This document shows positions 28,263 to 36,744 of a stretch of DNA of 40,488 bases, in pieces; positions within the stretch are counted from its first letter, which is position 1, and each line of letters opens with the position of its first letter. The DNA lies in contig NZ_SCTW01000013.1 of NCBI RefSeq assembly GCF_004322395.1, positions 1 through 40,488 on the forward strand, read 5' to 3'. Made by a program: the position numbers and the translations under genes. The notes under the pieces were generated by a model, which was not told the origin of the DNA, searched no databases, and saw only the letters and a program-made list of their open reading frames with translations. The stretch comes from Methylobacter sp. (GTDB taxonomy: Bacteria > Pseudomonadota > Gammaproteobacteria > Methylococcales > Methylomonadaceae).

Positions 28263-29796
28263 TATCGTGCTTATTGATCCCACGCGCCAGGATAAGAATG
28301 TTGTCGTCGCTGCTCCGACTGCACGGGACAGCTTACTGGATAAACAAGCCGAATGGCTGGCTAACTATCAACCGGAACTGCGTATTACCGAACAAGGCAC
28401 GGTGGTTGCCATCGGCGACGGCATCAGCTGGATTAAGGGCCTTCCGTCGGCCGCTATTGAAGACATCCTGATTTTTAACGACGGCAGCCGGGGCATGGTC
28501 TTCGACCTTAACCCCGACCGGATCGGTGCAATTTTGCTGTATGAAACCGAAGCACTGACGGCAGGCACTACGGTTCATCTTTCCCGGTACTCGCTCAGCA
28601 TACCGGTCGGCGACGAGTTTTTGGGTAGGATTATCGATCCACTCGGAACGCCGTTGGACGGATATCCTCCACCGCCCCAGTCAGGGCGCGAAAATATGGA
28701 AAAAGGCTCCCCTGCGATTATCGCCCGTGATTTTGTCCATAAACCTCTGTATACCGGCATAAAAATTATCGACACGCTGATTCCGATAGGCAAAGGACAG
28801 CGGCAACTGATAGTCGGCGATGAAGGGCTGGGCAGGACCTCAATCGCCATCGACACCGTTATTAATCAAAAAAACAAAAATGTACTGTGCATCTATGTGT
28901 TGATCGGCCAGAAACGCTCTGCTGTCGTCAGCACCATAGAAACATTGAAAGCACACGGCGCATTGGACTACACCGTGTGCGTGGTCGCCGAAGCCAGCGC
29001 CCTGCCCGGTTTACAATATATCGCTCCGTTTGCCGGTTGCGCGCTGGCCGAATACTGGATGGCGCAGGGCCAAGATACGCTGATTATTTACGATGACTTA
29101 TCCACCCATGCCCGAACCTACCGGGAGCTGTCTTTGTTGCTGCGCCGCCCGCCCGGACGCGAAGCCTATCCGGGCGATATTTTCTTTGTCCACTCCCGGC
29201 TGCTGGAACGCTCGACTTGCTTGAATGCCGAAAACGGCGGCGGCAGCATGACCGCTTTGCCGATCATCGAAACCAAACAAGGGGAAATTGCCGCGTACAT
29301 TCCGACCAACCTGATCTCGATTACCGATGGGCAAATTTATCTGGATAATGACCTGTTTGTGTCAGGCTTTCGGCCGGCCATCGATATTACCCGCTCGGTA
29401 TCCCGGATAGGCGGTAAAGCTCAAGACATGAGCATCCGTGATCAAGCGGGACAAATGAAACTGGATTACCTGCAATTTCTGGAACTGGAAACGTTCACCC
29501 GTTTCGGCCAGCGCCTGGAAGCTTCAATGGAAGCGAGGATCAAACGAGGCCGGTTGCTGCGGGAAATATTAAAACAGGACCGGCTGGCTCCGCACAGCAA
29601 TCTGTTTCAATTGGCTTGGCTGATCGCGTTTAATGCAGGGCTATTCAACCAGGCAGCTCTTGAAGACATTCCCAGAATGCTCGCAAGCATTGATGAGGAG
29701 CTTAAAAACACGACACTGACTTTGGAAAGCAGCCCTGAACAATGGCAGCTAGCCGTTGCAAAATGGCTTAATACCAACCCCTCACAGCCGTCATGA
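28249..29796 (+). CDS. atpA: N-type F1F0 ATPase subunit alpha
   Basis: The non-catalytic nucleotide-binding F1 subunit, 515 residues from the ATG at 28249, which overlaps the end of atpF. The N-terminal beta-barrel, the nucleotide domain and the [10 protein letters not shown] arginine-finger motif are conserved. The Walker A motif reads GDEGLGRT (190-197) where GDRxxGKT is usual: the phosphate-binding Lys is Arg196 and the preceding Arg is Glu192. Nucleotide binding at the non-catalytic sites may therefore be weakened. The stop overlaps the atpG start (ATGA). Confidence 0.93.
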   Translation: MNQSNIVLIDPTRQDKNVVVAAPTARDSLLDKQAEWLANYQPELRITEQGTVVAIGDGISWIKGLPSAAIEDILIFNDGSRGMVFDLNPDRIGAILLYETEALTAGTTVHLSRYSLSIPVGDEFLGRIIDPLGTPLDGYPPPPQSGRENMEKGSPAIIARDFVHKPLYTGIKIIDTLIPIGKGQRQLIVGDEGLGRTSIAIDTVINQKNKNVLCIYVLIGQKRSAVVSTIETLKAHGALDYTVCVVAEASALPGLQYIAPFAGCALAEYWMAQGQDTLIIYDDLSTHARTYRELSLLLRRPPGREAYPGDIFFVHSRLLERSTCLNAENGGGSMTALPIIETKQGEIAAYIPTNLISITDGQIYLDNDLFVSGFRPAIDITRSVSRIGGKAQDMSIRDQAGQMKLDYLQFLELETFTRFGQRLEASMEARIKRGRLLREILKQDRLAPHSNLFQLAWLIAFNAGLFNQAALEDIPRMLASIDEELKNTTLTLESSPEQWQLAVAKWLNTNPSQPS

Positions 29797-30632
29797 GCCT
29801 AAGCCGCGAACTGCAACTGCATATCACCCAACTGAAAGATATACGCAGCATTTTAAATTCGATGAAAAATTTGGCTTTCATAGAAATCCATAAACTACAG
29901 CGCTTTAAAACCATGCAAAGCCAGGTTGTGGCTAATATTGAACGTGCGGCGTTGGATTTTCTGGATTTTTATCCCGGCTTGGCAGCAGTTGAGAACAACG
30001 CCGCGCATATTTGTGTTTTGCTGGGAGCGGAACGCGGGTTTTGCGGCGACTTTAACGAAAGCCTGATTAATGCTATCTCAAGCCAAGCTTATACCGGTAT
30101 TATTGCTGTCGGCAGCCGGCTTGCTAACCGGCTGGAAGGTATTAGCCCTGAAATAATCGCTACACTTGAAGGCGCCAATATCGCCGAAGAAGTGCCCGAA
30201 ATCATTAACCGACTGCTTGACGCCATCAACGCATTGCCGGAGGTTGCGGCTATTGATAAAACTGCATCTATATTACAGCTGACCGTTGTTTATCACCATG
30301 ACTCAACCAATCAAATCGACCATCGGCAAGTGCTGCCTCCTTTTCCTCAGCAAAACAAAAGAACATTTCATTATGGTAACCCTCCGGTACTGAACTTGGA
30401 ACCCGGCGTTTTTTTTACAGACTTGGTAGATCATTATTTATTTGCGGTGCTGCATGAAATTTTTTACACCTCGCTGTTGGCCGAAAATCATCGCCGTCAG
30501 CAACATCTGGAAGGAGCTGTAAATCACTTGGATGATGAAACCGTAAAGCTGCAACGAAAATCGCAGATTTATCGCCAGGAAGAAATTACCGAAGAAATTG
30601 AAGTCATATTGTTAAATGCAGAGAACCTTTAA
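29793..30632 (+). CDS. atpG: N-type F1F0 ATPase subunit gamma
   Basis: The rotor shaft of 279 residues. The N-terminal helix is [32 protein letters not shown]; the middle Rossmann-like part includes the conserved turn [12 protein letters not shown]; the C-terminal helix is [22 protein letters not shown]...[12 protein letters not shown]. It is the last gene of the operon and overlaps atpA by four bases. The distant N- and C-terminal helices are the least conserved but are complete. Confidence 0.9.
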   Translation: MSLSRELQLHITQLKDIRSILNSMKNLAFIEIHKLQRFKTMQSQVVANIERAALDFLDFYPGLAAVENNAAHICVLLGAERGFCGDFNESLINAISSQAYTGIIAVGSRLANRLEGISPEIIATLEGANIAEEVPEIINRLLDAINALPEVAAIDKTASILQLTVVYHHDSTNQIDHRQVLPPFPQQNKRTFHYGNPPVLNLEPGVFFTDLVDHYLFAVLHEIFYTSLLAENHRRQQHLEGAVNHLDDETVKLQRKSQIYRQEEITEEIEVILLNAENL

Positions 30633-30768
30633 TTCGTTCAAATATCGCTTCTGCATCGCCCTTTATAAACGCCTTGTTAAAAAAACGTTGTCATCAGAGT
30701 GAAAAAAACCGATAATAGTATCGTATCGCTATCTTTTTTCAGTCAACTTTTTCCACGAGCGTGCAACA

Positions 30769-31062
30769 ATGAACATGAAAAGCATATTAACTTACTTGGC
30801 CGTATTAACCTTGTCGTTTAATGTTTTCGCTGTTGAAGTTCAGGAAGAGCCGAAAATTACTGCGCAGGACAAAATAGAGCTGAATCGAGAAAATTCACCG
30901 GACTCTCGTTTAGCTACCCATATCGTTAGCAGCCATACGATTCCTCAAGCTTCAGCCGAGAAACCCAGTGAATTTATAACTTCACTGAGCGTGTACTTAA
31001 TCATCATCATTGTTTATACAATTTACGGAATTAAAGCCAACTCAAAAAATGTAGGAAACTGA
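30769..31062 (+). CDS. Small exported or membrane protein of unknown function
   Basis: 97 residues. Residues 1-22 form a signal peptide (ILTYLAVLTLSFNVFA, likely cleaved after VFA). A hydrophilic segment follows (22-66) and then one membrane helix (about 67-85, LSVYLIIIIVYTIYGI) with a short basic tail. It matches no family I recognise. It lies 136 bases after atpG and ends before a strong terminator, so it may be a separate unit or the tail of the ATPase transcript. Confidence 0.6.
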   Translation: MNMKSILTYLAVLTLSFNVFAVEVQEEPKITAQDKIELNRENSPDSRLATHIVSSHTIPQASAEKPSEFITSLSVYLIIIIVYTIYGIKANSKNVGN

Positions 31063-31114
31063 ATATTTCTACATGTAGTCGATACAACCAAAACATAGCT
31101 GTTTAAAGGGGTTG

Positions 31115-31149
31115 ACCTTCATCGCTTATCAAGCGATGAAGGTTTTTTT
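31115..31149 (+). terminator. Rho-independent terminator
   Basis: A perfect 13-bp stem ACCTTCATCGCTT / AAGCGATGAAGGT with an ATC loop, followed by a run of T. It closes the small membrane protein gene and perhaps the ATPase operon. Confidence 0.88.
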
Positions 31150-31218
31150 AAGACTCTCAACTTCATCGTTCTCCCTGCGTGGGTGACACAGAGTACGAAA
31201 AAGATAAAACGTTATGCA

Positions 31219-31671
31219 TTAATGAGCTCTTATTTTAGCCTCATGCTCCTGCTCACGCGGAGCGACCTTAGCCAGCTCTGTTATCTCTTCGGCCAGAATA
31301 TCCAGCATATCGTCTGCCGTCACAATGCCTACCAGTCCTTTTTCCTGGTTAACCACCGGGATGCGGCGAATGCCCTTGCTGCGCATCAGCCGAATTGTTT
31401 CAAACACACCTTCTTTATCTTGTACGCTGATCAGTTGCGGACCCATGATGTCACCCACGCTAAACTTAGTGAGATCCAAGGATTGGGCAATAATTTCGAT
31501 GACCATATCGCGGTCTGTAACAATGCCGACCGGCACTCTCTTTCCATCAAGCTCATCAACGACTACCAGATCGCCGACATGGTACTCGCGCATCAATTGC
31601 GCTGCTTCCGTTAGACTCATTTCTCTGGTCGCGAACACGACGTCGCGATTGCAAAATTCATTAATAGGCAT
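31219..31671 (-). CDS. CBS-domain pair protein
   Basis: 150 residues made of two tandem CBS motifs: VVFATREMSLTEAAQLMREYHVGDLVVVDE...GIVTDRDMV (about 10-60) and LISVQDKEGVFETIRLMRSKGIRRIPVVNQ...GIVTADDML (about 80-125). CBS pairs bind adenine nucleotides and sense energy state; stand-alone forms are common in proteobacteria. A short charged tail follows. Its partner is unknown. It may be co-transcribed with the MarC gene lying 86 bases upstream on the same strand. Confidence 0.9.
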   Translation of the reverse strand: MPINEFCNRDVVFATREMSLTEAAQLMREYHVGDLVVVDELDGKRVPVGIVTDRDMVIEIIAQSLDLTKFSVGDIMGPQLISVQDKEGVFETIRLMRSKGIRRIPVVNQEKGLVGIVTADDMLDILAEEITELAKVAPREQEHEAKIRAH

Positions 31672-31757
31672 GGTTATATCCTCCGCTTAAGTTAAGATAG
31701 AACTTCGGTTTTTTCGGACTGATCCCCCTCTAGCCGCTATGCTTTATACGCATAATG

Positions 31758-32378
31758 TTATGGCTTTGGAATAGTCCATTGAGCGATGCTGGTAAACGCA
31801 TCTATAATCAAGTCGACTGACAGTGTGGCGAGGATTATTCCCATAATACGCTCCAGTATCGCCGCGCCGTTCTTCCCAATGATACGCAGAAGATGCTCTG
31901 CGAGAAGCATCAACGCGTAAGTAACTGCAAGGACACCAAGCGTTATACCTGCTGTTATCGCTTGCGTAGTAATGGAATAAAGGTAATTGTCAGTGAGTAA
32001 AATCACGACCATAATGGCTTCCGGCCCCACAATGGAAGGTATTGCCAGCGGAAACACCGCGATATCATGCCCGGCCTCAGATTGACTAAAGGTGGTTACC
32101 GCTCGGCCGAAAATCATCTGGAGACCGAAAAGAAACAAAATGATGCCGCCGGCAATTTGCAACGAAATAAGTTGAATGTGCATGGCAGTAAGAATGATTT
32201 GCCCGATAAGAATTGCGCCAAGCAAAATAATAGCCGAATAAGCAATCGCCATTGTTGCCGTTTTTCTACGTTCTCTTGGCGAAAACCCGGAAGTCAGCGC
32301 CGCAAAAAGCGTAACGGTCCCAATCGGTTCAATGGTTACCCAAATCATCAGCGCGTCGTGGATTATCTTATTAAGCAC
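31758..32378 (-). CDS. MarC-family integral membrane protein
   Basis: 206 residues with six predicted membrane helices. The N-terminal LMIWVTIEPIGTVTLFAALTSGFSPRERRKTA and the internal PLAIPSIVGPEAIMVVILL are the family signatures (the NPIG-type motif is seen as EPIG). MarC proteins were once linked to multidrug resistance, but a transport role is not established. Confidence 0.87.
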   Translation of the reverse strand: MLNKIIHDALMIWVTIEPIGTVTLFAALTSGFSPRERRKTATMAIAYSAIILLGAILIGQIILTAMHIQLISLQIAGGIILFLFGLQMIFGRAVTTFSQSEAGHDIAVFPLAIPSIVGPEAIMVVILLTDNYLYSITTQAITAGITLGVLAVTYALMLLAEHLLRIIGKNGAAILERIMGIILATLSVDLIIDAFTSIAQWTIPKP

Positions 32379-32534
32379 ATGCTCTCCTTTATCGCCACAA
32401 CTTCAACTTTTTAAATTTGAAAACCTTCCTGTTCAGTTACGAGCTTTATCCTAGATAGTTACCAGCGCGTTCTATTCTAAACAAAATTCGCGCTATCATA
32501 ATCAGCAATTGTACTTATCGGAGTAGGTTTTATT

Positions 32535-34085
32535 ATGGAATTACTATGGGTTGGCGCTGCTTTTCTGGCAGGCTTGATAACCAGCCGATTATATTTACCT
32601 CCCTTGGTAGGCTATTTGATGGCGGGGTATGTTTTGAACGTTGCCGGCGTTGAAGCAAACGACACACTTAAGCATTTAGCGGATATCGGGATTGAATTGC
32701 TATTGTTCACGGTCGGCCTGAAATTGAAACCCTCATCGCTGTTACGACGCGAAGTGCTTAGCGTCGGCAGTTTGCACTTACTTATCGTCACCTTGGTTTC
32801 AGCGCTGGTTTTCTTTGGCTTTAACGGGCATGTTACCGGCGGCTTGGTGATAGGGGTGAGCTTGGCTTTTTCCAGCACAGTTCTCGCGATTAAAGTATTG
32901 GAAGATAGCGGCGAACTTTCTACATTGTATGGACGGGATGTCCTAAGCATATTGATTTTGCAAGATATTGTTGCGATCGGCCTGCTGGCTGTCGCCAATA
33001 ACAAGCAACCGTCGCCTTGGGCGCTTTGTCTGTTACTGCTGCCTTTTCTTCGGCCTTTGGCCTATCGGTTGCTTAGTGCCAGCCGCGACGATGAATTGAA
33101 ATTGTTATTGGGCGTAGCCCTGGCATTGGCTGGCGGTGTGTTGGCGCAAAAGGTCGGCATTTCCAGCGATATTGGCGCATTGCTAATGGGGGTTATGTTG
33201 GCCGGACATGTCGACATAAACGATCTTTCTAATAAGCTATGGGGGTTAAAGGAAACCTTTTTAGCCGCATTTTTCCTTCAAATCGGTTTAGCCGATTTGC
33301 CGGGGTATGACGAAATTGTGCAGGTGTTGGAGCTATTGTCCCTATTGCCATTGCAAGGCATACTTTTTTTTGCGTTGTTTCTGCTGGTCGGTTTACGCGC
33401 CCGCACGGCATTTGTTTCTTCACTGGCGTTGATGACCTACAGTGAGTTTGCATTGATTACATCGAATACCGTCGTCGAAGCAAACCTGCTTCCACCCACT
33501 TGGGAATCTACAATCGGCCTGGCGGTAGCGCTTTCATTGGCCATTGCGGCGCCATTAAATCGGTTTTCACACCGTTTGTTTTCTTTGCTGGAAACGAAAT
33601 TGGTTCGTTTTGAACGAAAAATCGAACATCTGGACAGACTACCCAGCAGTATCGGGAGCGCGGAATGGCTGGTAGTCGGCATGGGGCGCACCGGTATGTC
33701 TGCGTATCTCGCTTTTAATCAACAAGAGACTCGCGTTTTGGGTTTGGATGCAGATCCTACCGTGCTGGAAAACTTACTTGCTGAAGGAAGAAGAGTGATT
33801 TACGGAGATGCCGAAGATTCTGCGCTATGGGGGAAACTACCCTTGGAAAAAGTCAAAGGGATTATCCTTACCATGCCGGAATTCGAGGTAAGATCATCGT
33901 CGATCAAGCAATTAAAAAACCTGCAATTCGCCGGTTCCATCGGAACGATTTGTTTTCATAGCCATGAAGAAGACGAACTTTATCGATTGGGAGCTACTTT
34001 TATCATTCATCCCTTTATCGAAGCAGGTAAACAATTAACTGAGCAGATGTTGAGATCAACACATAAGACGGTTTTTAACCATTAG
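32535..34085 (+). CDS. KefB-like cation:proton antiporter with TrkA-N domain
   Basis: A 516-residue CPA2-type transporter. Residues 1-350 hold about 12 membrane helices with GVSLAFSSTVLAIKVLEDSGELSTLYGRDVLSI, the conserved monovalent cation exchanger core. From about 375 a cytosolic TrkA-N/RCK-like domain has the nucleotide-binding GMGRTG motif and LGLDADP. It resembles glutathione-gated K+ efflux proteins, but no KefF/KefG partner is beside it and the length is short of KefB/KefC (about 600). A GGAG ribosome site precedes the ATG. Confidence 0.88.
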   Translation: MELLWVGAAFLAGLITSRLYLPPLVGYLMAGYVLNVAGVEANDTLKHLADIGIELLLFTVGLKLKPSSLLRREVLSVGSLHLLIVTLVSALVFFGFNGHVTGGLVIGVSLAFSSTVLAIKVLEDSGELSTLYGRDVLSILILQDIVAIGLLAVANNKQPSPWALCLLLLPFLRPLAYRLLSASRDDELKLLLGVALALAGGVLAQKVGISSDIGALLMGVMLAGHVDINDLSNKLWGLKETFLAAFFLQIGLADLPGYDEIVQVLELLSLLPLQGILFFALFLLVGLRARTAFVSSLALMTYSEFALITSNTVVEANLLPPTWESTIGLAVALSLAIAAPLNRFSHRLFSLLETKLVRFERKIEHLDRLPSSIGSAEWLVVGMGRTGMSAYLAFNQQETRVLGLDADPTVLENLLAEGRRVIYGDAEDSALWGKLPLEKVKGIILTMPEFEVRSSSIKQLKNLQFAGSIGTICFHSHEEDELYRLGATFIIHPFIEAGKQLTEQMLRSTHKTVFNH

Positions 34086-34087
34086 CC

Positions 34088-34256
34088 AGTTAGTCCACGA
34101 AAAGCACGAAAGCCAAAAGTAGGCGCCTCTAGGCGACACGAAAGAAATCAATATGTTCTATTGATTTAGTCATTCACCCTTTGGGTGACTACCTGCAATT
34201 GGGTATCTATTTGAATTTTTTCGTGCTTTTTGTGCTTTTCGTGGATCAAATGATTT
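34088..34256. repeat. MITE-like element A3 after the antiporter gene
   Basis: The ends carry AGTCCACGAAAAGCACGAAA (left) and its inverse, TGTGCTTTTCGTGGAT (right), matching the termini of the elements at 22390 and 19345. The centre differs: a CACCCTTTGGGTG hairpin is present and the GTAGGGCGTGCC module is absent. No gene is present. Confidence 0.78.
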
Positions 34257-34302
34257 TTCTAGGATTAAGCCTGAAAACAGCGCTGAAAATCCGCAGCCTG
34301 AC

Positions 34303-34704
34303 TTACGTGTTGTCACCGCTTCCCCGGCTATTTTTAGGCCGGGAAAACCACAATCGATAGACAAGCACCCCGTATATCGCAACGTTGATCAGTATGACAA
34401 AGCCCGCCAGTCCAAGTTGAACGTCTCTTGTGAGCCCGGCGGGATAAATGATGGGCAGGAGATAATGTTCAATAAAACTACCGGAGTAACCGGCATCGCC
34501 GGCCATTTTGCGAAATCCGACTTCCAGCCCTGTCAAAGGACACAGGCCTGCTGTCAATTCAATGAATGTTCCCCAACAGGCAGCCGGTATGTGAGCCAGC
34601 GCAACCCACGGAGAACGTAACGCAAAGAGCCCTCCGAAAACAACGAAGCCGATAAACAGGAAATGGATAATAAGAACGGCGTCTGCCAAAAATCGATAAA
34701 TCAT
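34303..34704 (-). CDS. DUF2784 family membrane protein
   Basis: 133 residues with three to four membrane helices. Typical features are RFLADAVLIIHFLFIGFVVFGG, AHIPAACWGTFIELTAGLCPLTGLE and FIEHYLLPIIYPAGLTRDVQ. The family occurs in many proteobacteria and its function is unknown. It stands alone on the minus strand, divergent from the SPFH gene. Confidence 0.85.
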   Translation of the reverse strand: MIYRFLADAVLIIHFLFIGFVVFGGLFALRSPWVALAHIPAACWGTFIELTAGLCPLTGLEVGFRKMAGDAGYSGSFIEHYLLPIIYPAGLTRDVQLGLAGFVILINVAIYGVLVYRLWFSRPKNSRGSGDNT

Positions 34705-34839
34705 ATAGGATTAGCACTCCTCATAGATTACAGTCTATAAGCCCCTATTTACGCGTTGCGGCTTACGGCATTGCCCGTTAAAATGAAATTCAGAGCAAAA
34801 AATCCAGGTTTTTCCATAACACAACAAACGAGGCTCAAG

Positions 34840-35838
34840 GTGGCGCTTTTCGACGGCATAAAACAACAACTCCGCTCGGTAATTGAATGGACCGATCCGC
34901 GCCCCGATGCACTCTTCAGCCAATGGACGGATAATGGCGATGAGATTAAAAACGCTTCTAAACTGATCGTAGGGCCGGGACAAGGCTGCATTTTTGTCTA
35001 TCAGGGCAAAGTCAAAACCGTAATTACCCAGCCATGCATGGTCGATTTGGAAACCGATAATATTCCATTTTGGACGACCATTAGCAACTTTATGCAGTTT
35101 TTTGAGAGCGAGCATAAGGTCGGGATTTATTTTTTTAAAACCAGCAAGATATTAGACCAAAAATGGGGCACGACTTCGCCGGTTAAATACGAAGACCCTA
35201 AATATAAATTTCCGGTAGGACTGCTTGCTTTCGGCAATTACAGTTACCGCATTTTTAACCCGCAAGACTTTTTCGCCAATGTGGTCGGTAGCCATAGCGA
35301 TTTTTTTACCGATGATTTTAGAAGCGTCATGTCTGCGAGAATGATTCACCCTATCTCGGATTTTCTGGCTGTAAACCGTTTTAGTTATTCCGACATAGAT
35401 GCCAATCGCAATGAAATAGCCGAAGGCTTGAATGGGCAATTAGCAGCAGAATTCACCAAACTGGGTTTTGAAATCACCGATTTTCGGATTGAAGGCACCA
35501 GCTTTGATGAGGACACGCTAAGACGCATTAACCGCATTGCCGATTTATCCGCAGAAGCCCAGGCCGCACAAGCCGTCGGCCTCGATTATGCGAGCGTCCA
35601 ACAGCTGGAAGCGATGCGCGAAGCGGCCAGGAACGAAGGCGGCGCTGCCGGTATCGGCGTCGGCATCGGTGCAGGTATGGGCTTAGGGCAAAATATGGCG
35701 CAAGTCTTTCAAAACAATCAGCAAGCCCCCAATGGCATTGAGGCGAAACTTGAAAAGTTGAAAAAAATGTACGAAGAACAGCTGATTACCGCTGAGGAAT
35801 ATGCAGCCAAAAAGCAGCAACTTCTGAACAGCTTTTAA
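34840..35838 (+). CDS. SPFH-domain protein with C-terminal SHOCT domain
   Basis: 332 residues from the GTG at 34840, chosen because GAGG lies six bases upstream and VALFDGIKQQLRSVIEW matches the usual N-terminus (M-x-LFD-x-V); an upstream ATG at 34756 would add 28 unsupported residues. The SPFH-like 'virion core protein-like' domain covers about 15-260; a Gly-rich linker follows (GGAAGIGVGIGAGMGLG) and then a SHOCT helix pair LEKLKKMYEEQLITAEEYAAKKQQLL. It is probably a membrane-associated scaffold. The zinc-ribbon gene follows after 2 bases. Confidence 0.83.
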   Translation: MALFDGIKQQLRSVIEWTDPRPDALFSQWTDNGDEIKNASKLIVGPGQGCIFVYQGKVKTVITQPCMVDLETDNIPFWTTISNFMQFFESEHKVGIYFFKTSKILDQKWGTTSPVKYEDPKYKFPVGLLAFGNYSYRIFNPQDFFANVVGSHSDFFTDDFRSVMSARMIHPISDFLAVNRFSYSDIDANRNEIAEGLNGQLAAEFTKLGFEITDFRIEGTSFDEDTLRRINRIADLSAEAQAAQAVGLDYASVQQLEAMREAARNEGGAAGIGVGIGAGMGLGQNMAQVFQNNQQAPNGIEAKLEKLKKMYEEQLITAEEYAAKKQQLLNSF

Positions 35839-35840
35839 TC

Positions 35841-36491
35841 ATGGCAAATTGCAAGAGCTGTTCCGCACCGCTGGAGCCTGACACCAACCGCTGCCGATAT
35901 TGCGGTGTGCGCAATGATGTCGACTTACAAGCAAAACATGATTTCAGCATCGAAAACCTGCGTTCCGAACGCATTTGCCCGCAATGCAATATCCCGTTGC
36001 AAACCATCGGCCTTAAAATCAACGGTCATTTGTATATCGAGCGTTGCAGCGAATGTTTCGGTTTATTTTTCGACCCCGGCGAAATTGAAATTTTACTGGA
36101 TAATGCCGTTTCCGGTGAGGAAACCGTCAATCTCAAACATATCCAGAATATAAACGATGACCGTTACCAAGCTAAAAAGGTCAAGTATATTAAATGCCCT
36201 GTGTGCCGGATACTGATGAACAGAGTCAACTTCGGTTACCGTAGCGGTGTGGTTATCGACCAATGCAAGAAACACGGCATTTGGTTGAATAACGGTGAAA
36301 TCACTCATTTAATGGAATGGAAAAAAGCCGGTGGGCAATTATTGGCCCAACAACAGCAGCAAGAACAACCTAAAATAACTAATGTAAATCATGATCTTAG
36401 CCGGAACCAAAGCCATTATTCTATTGAAAACTATGCCGATCCTTATTTATTGGAAGCTGTGTCTTCATTGGTGTGGAAGTTGTTTGACTAA
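35841..36491 (+). CDS. Zinc-ribbon (zf-TFIIB type) protein
   Basis: 216 residues with three metal-site clusters: CKSC/CRYC (Cys4, 7, 18, 21), CPQC/CSEC (46, 49, 69, 72) and CPVC with Cys142/His145 (from 119). The last two are zf-TFIIB repeats with the typical IERCSECFGLFFDPGEIE and IDQCKKHGIWLNNGEI. A Gln-rich stretch follows. Function unknown; the 2-base gap to the SPFH gene implies a joint role. Confidence 0.82.
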   Translation: MANCKSCSAPLEPDTNRCRYCGVRNDVDLQAKHDFSIENLRSERICPQCNIPLQTIGLKINGHLYIERCSECFGLFFDPGEIEILLDNAVSGEETVNLKHIQNINDDRYQAKKVKYIKCPVCRILMNRVNFGYRSGVVIDQCKKHGIWLNNGEITHLMEWKKAGGQLLAQQQQQEQPKITNVNHDLSRNQSHYSIENYADPYLLEAVSSLVWKLFD

Positions 36492-36541
36492 GGAATAATA
36501 CACTTGGAAAAGCTTGGGCAAACAAAAAATCACAAGCCAAA

Positions 36542-36628
36542 TCATTTACCTTTTTCCTTATCGTTTACTACGGTATAAACAACATAACCTACAAAAATAA
36601 CAGTTAAAATATAAATTATTACCGACAT
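36542..36628 (-). CDS. Possible 28-residue single-helix membrane protein
   Basis: A short reading frame, MSVIIYILTVIFVGYVV followed by the charged tail NDKEKGK, too small for usual gene calling. AAGGTG lies about 10 bases before the ATG. The hydrophobic helix plus charged tail is the common design of small membrane subunits. It lies in the 253-base gap between the zinc-ribbon and M48 genes, downstream of no clear promoter. It could be chance in AT-rich DNA. Confidence 0.35.
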   Translation of the reverse strand: MSVIIYILTVIFVGYVVYTVVNDKEKGK

Positions 36629-36744
36629 ATCTATTTATCACCTTAAAATAAATTGTTTATGATTTTGTCTAAAGACACGGTTTAACCGGCTTTCTAAACG
36701 ACCCGTACCAGTTTTATTGAGAATATACCACAAGTGATCAGAAG

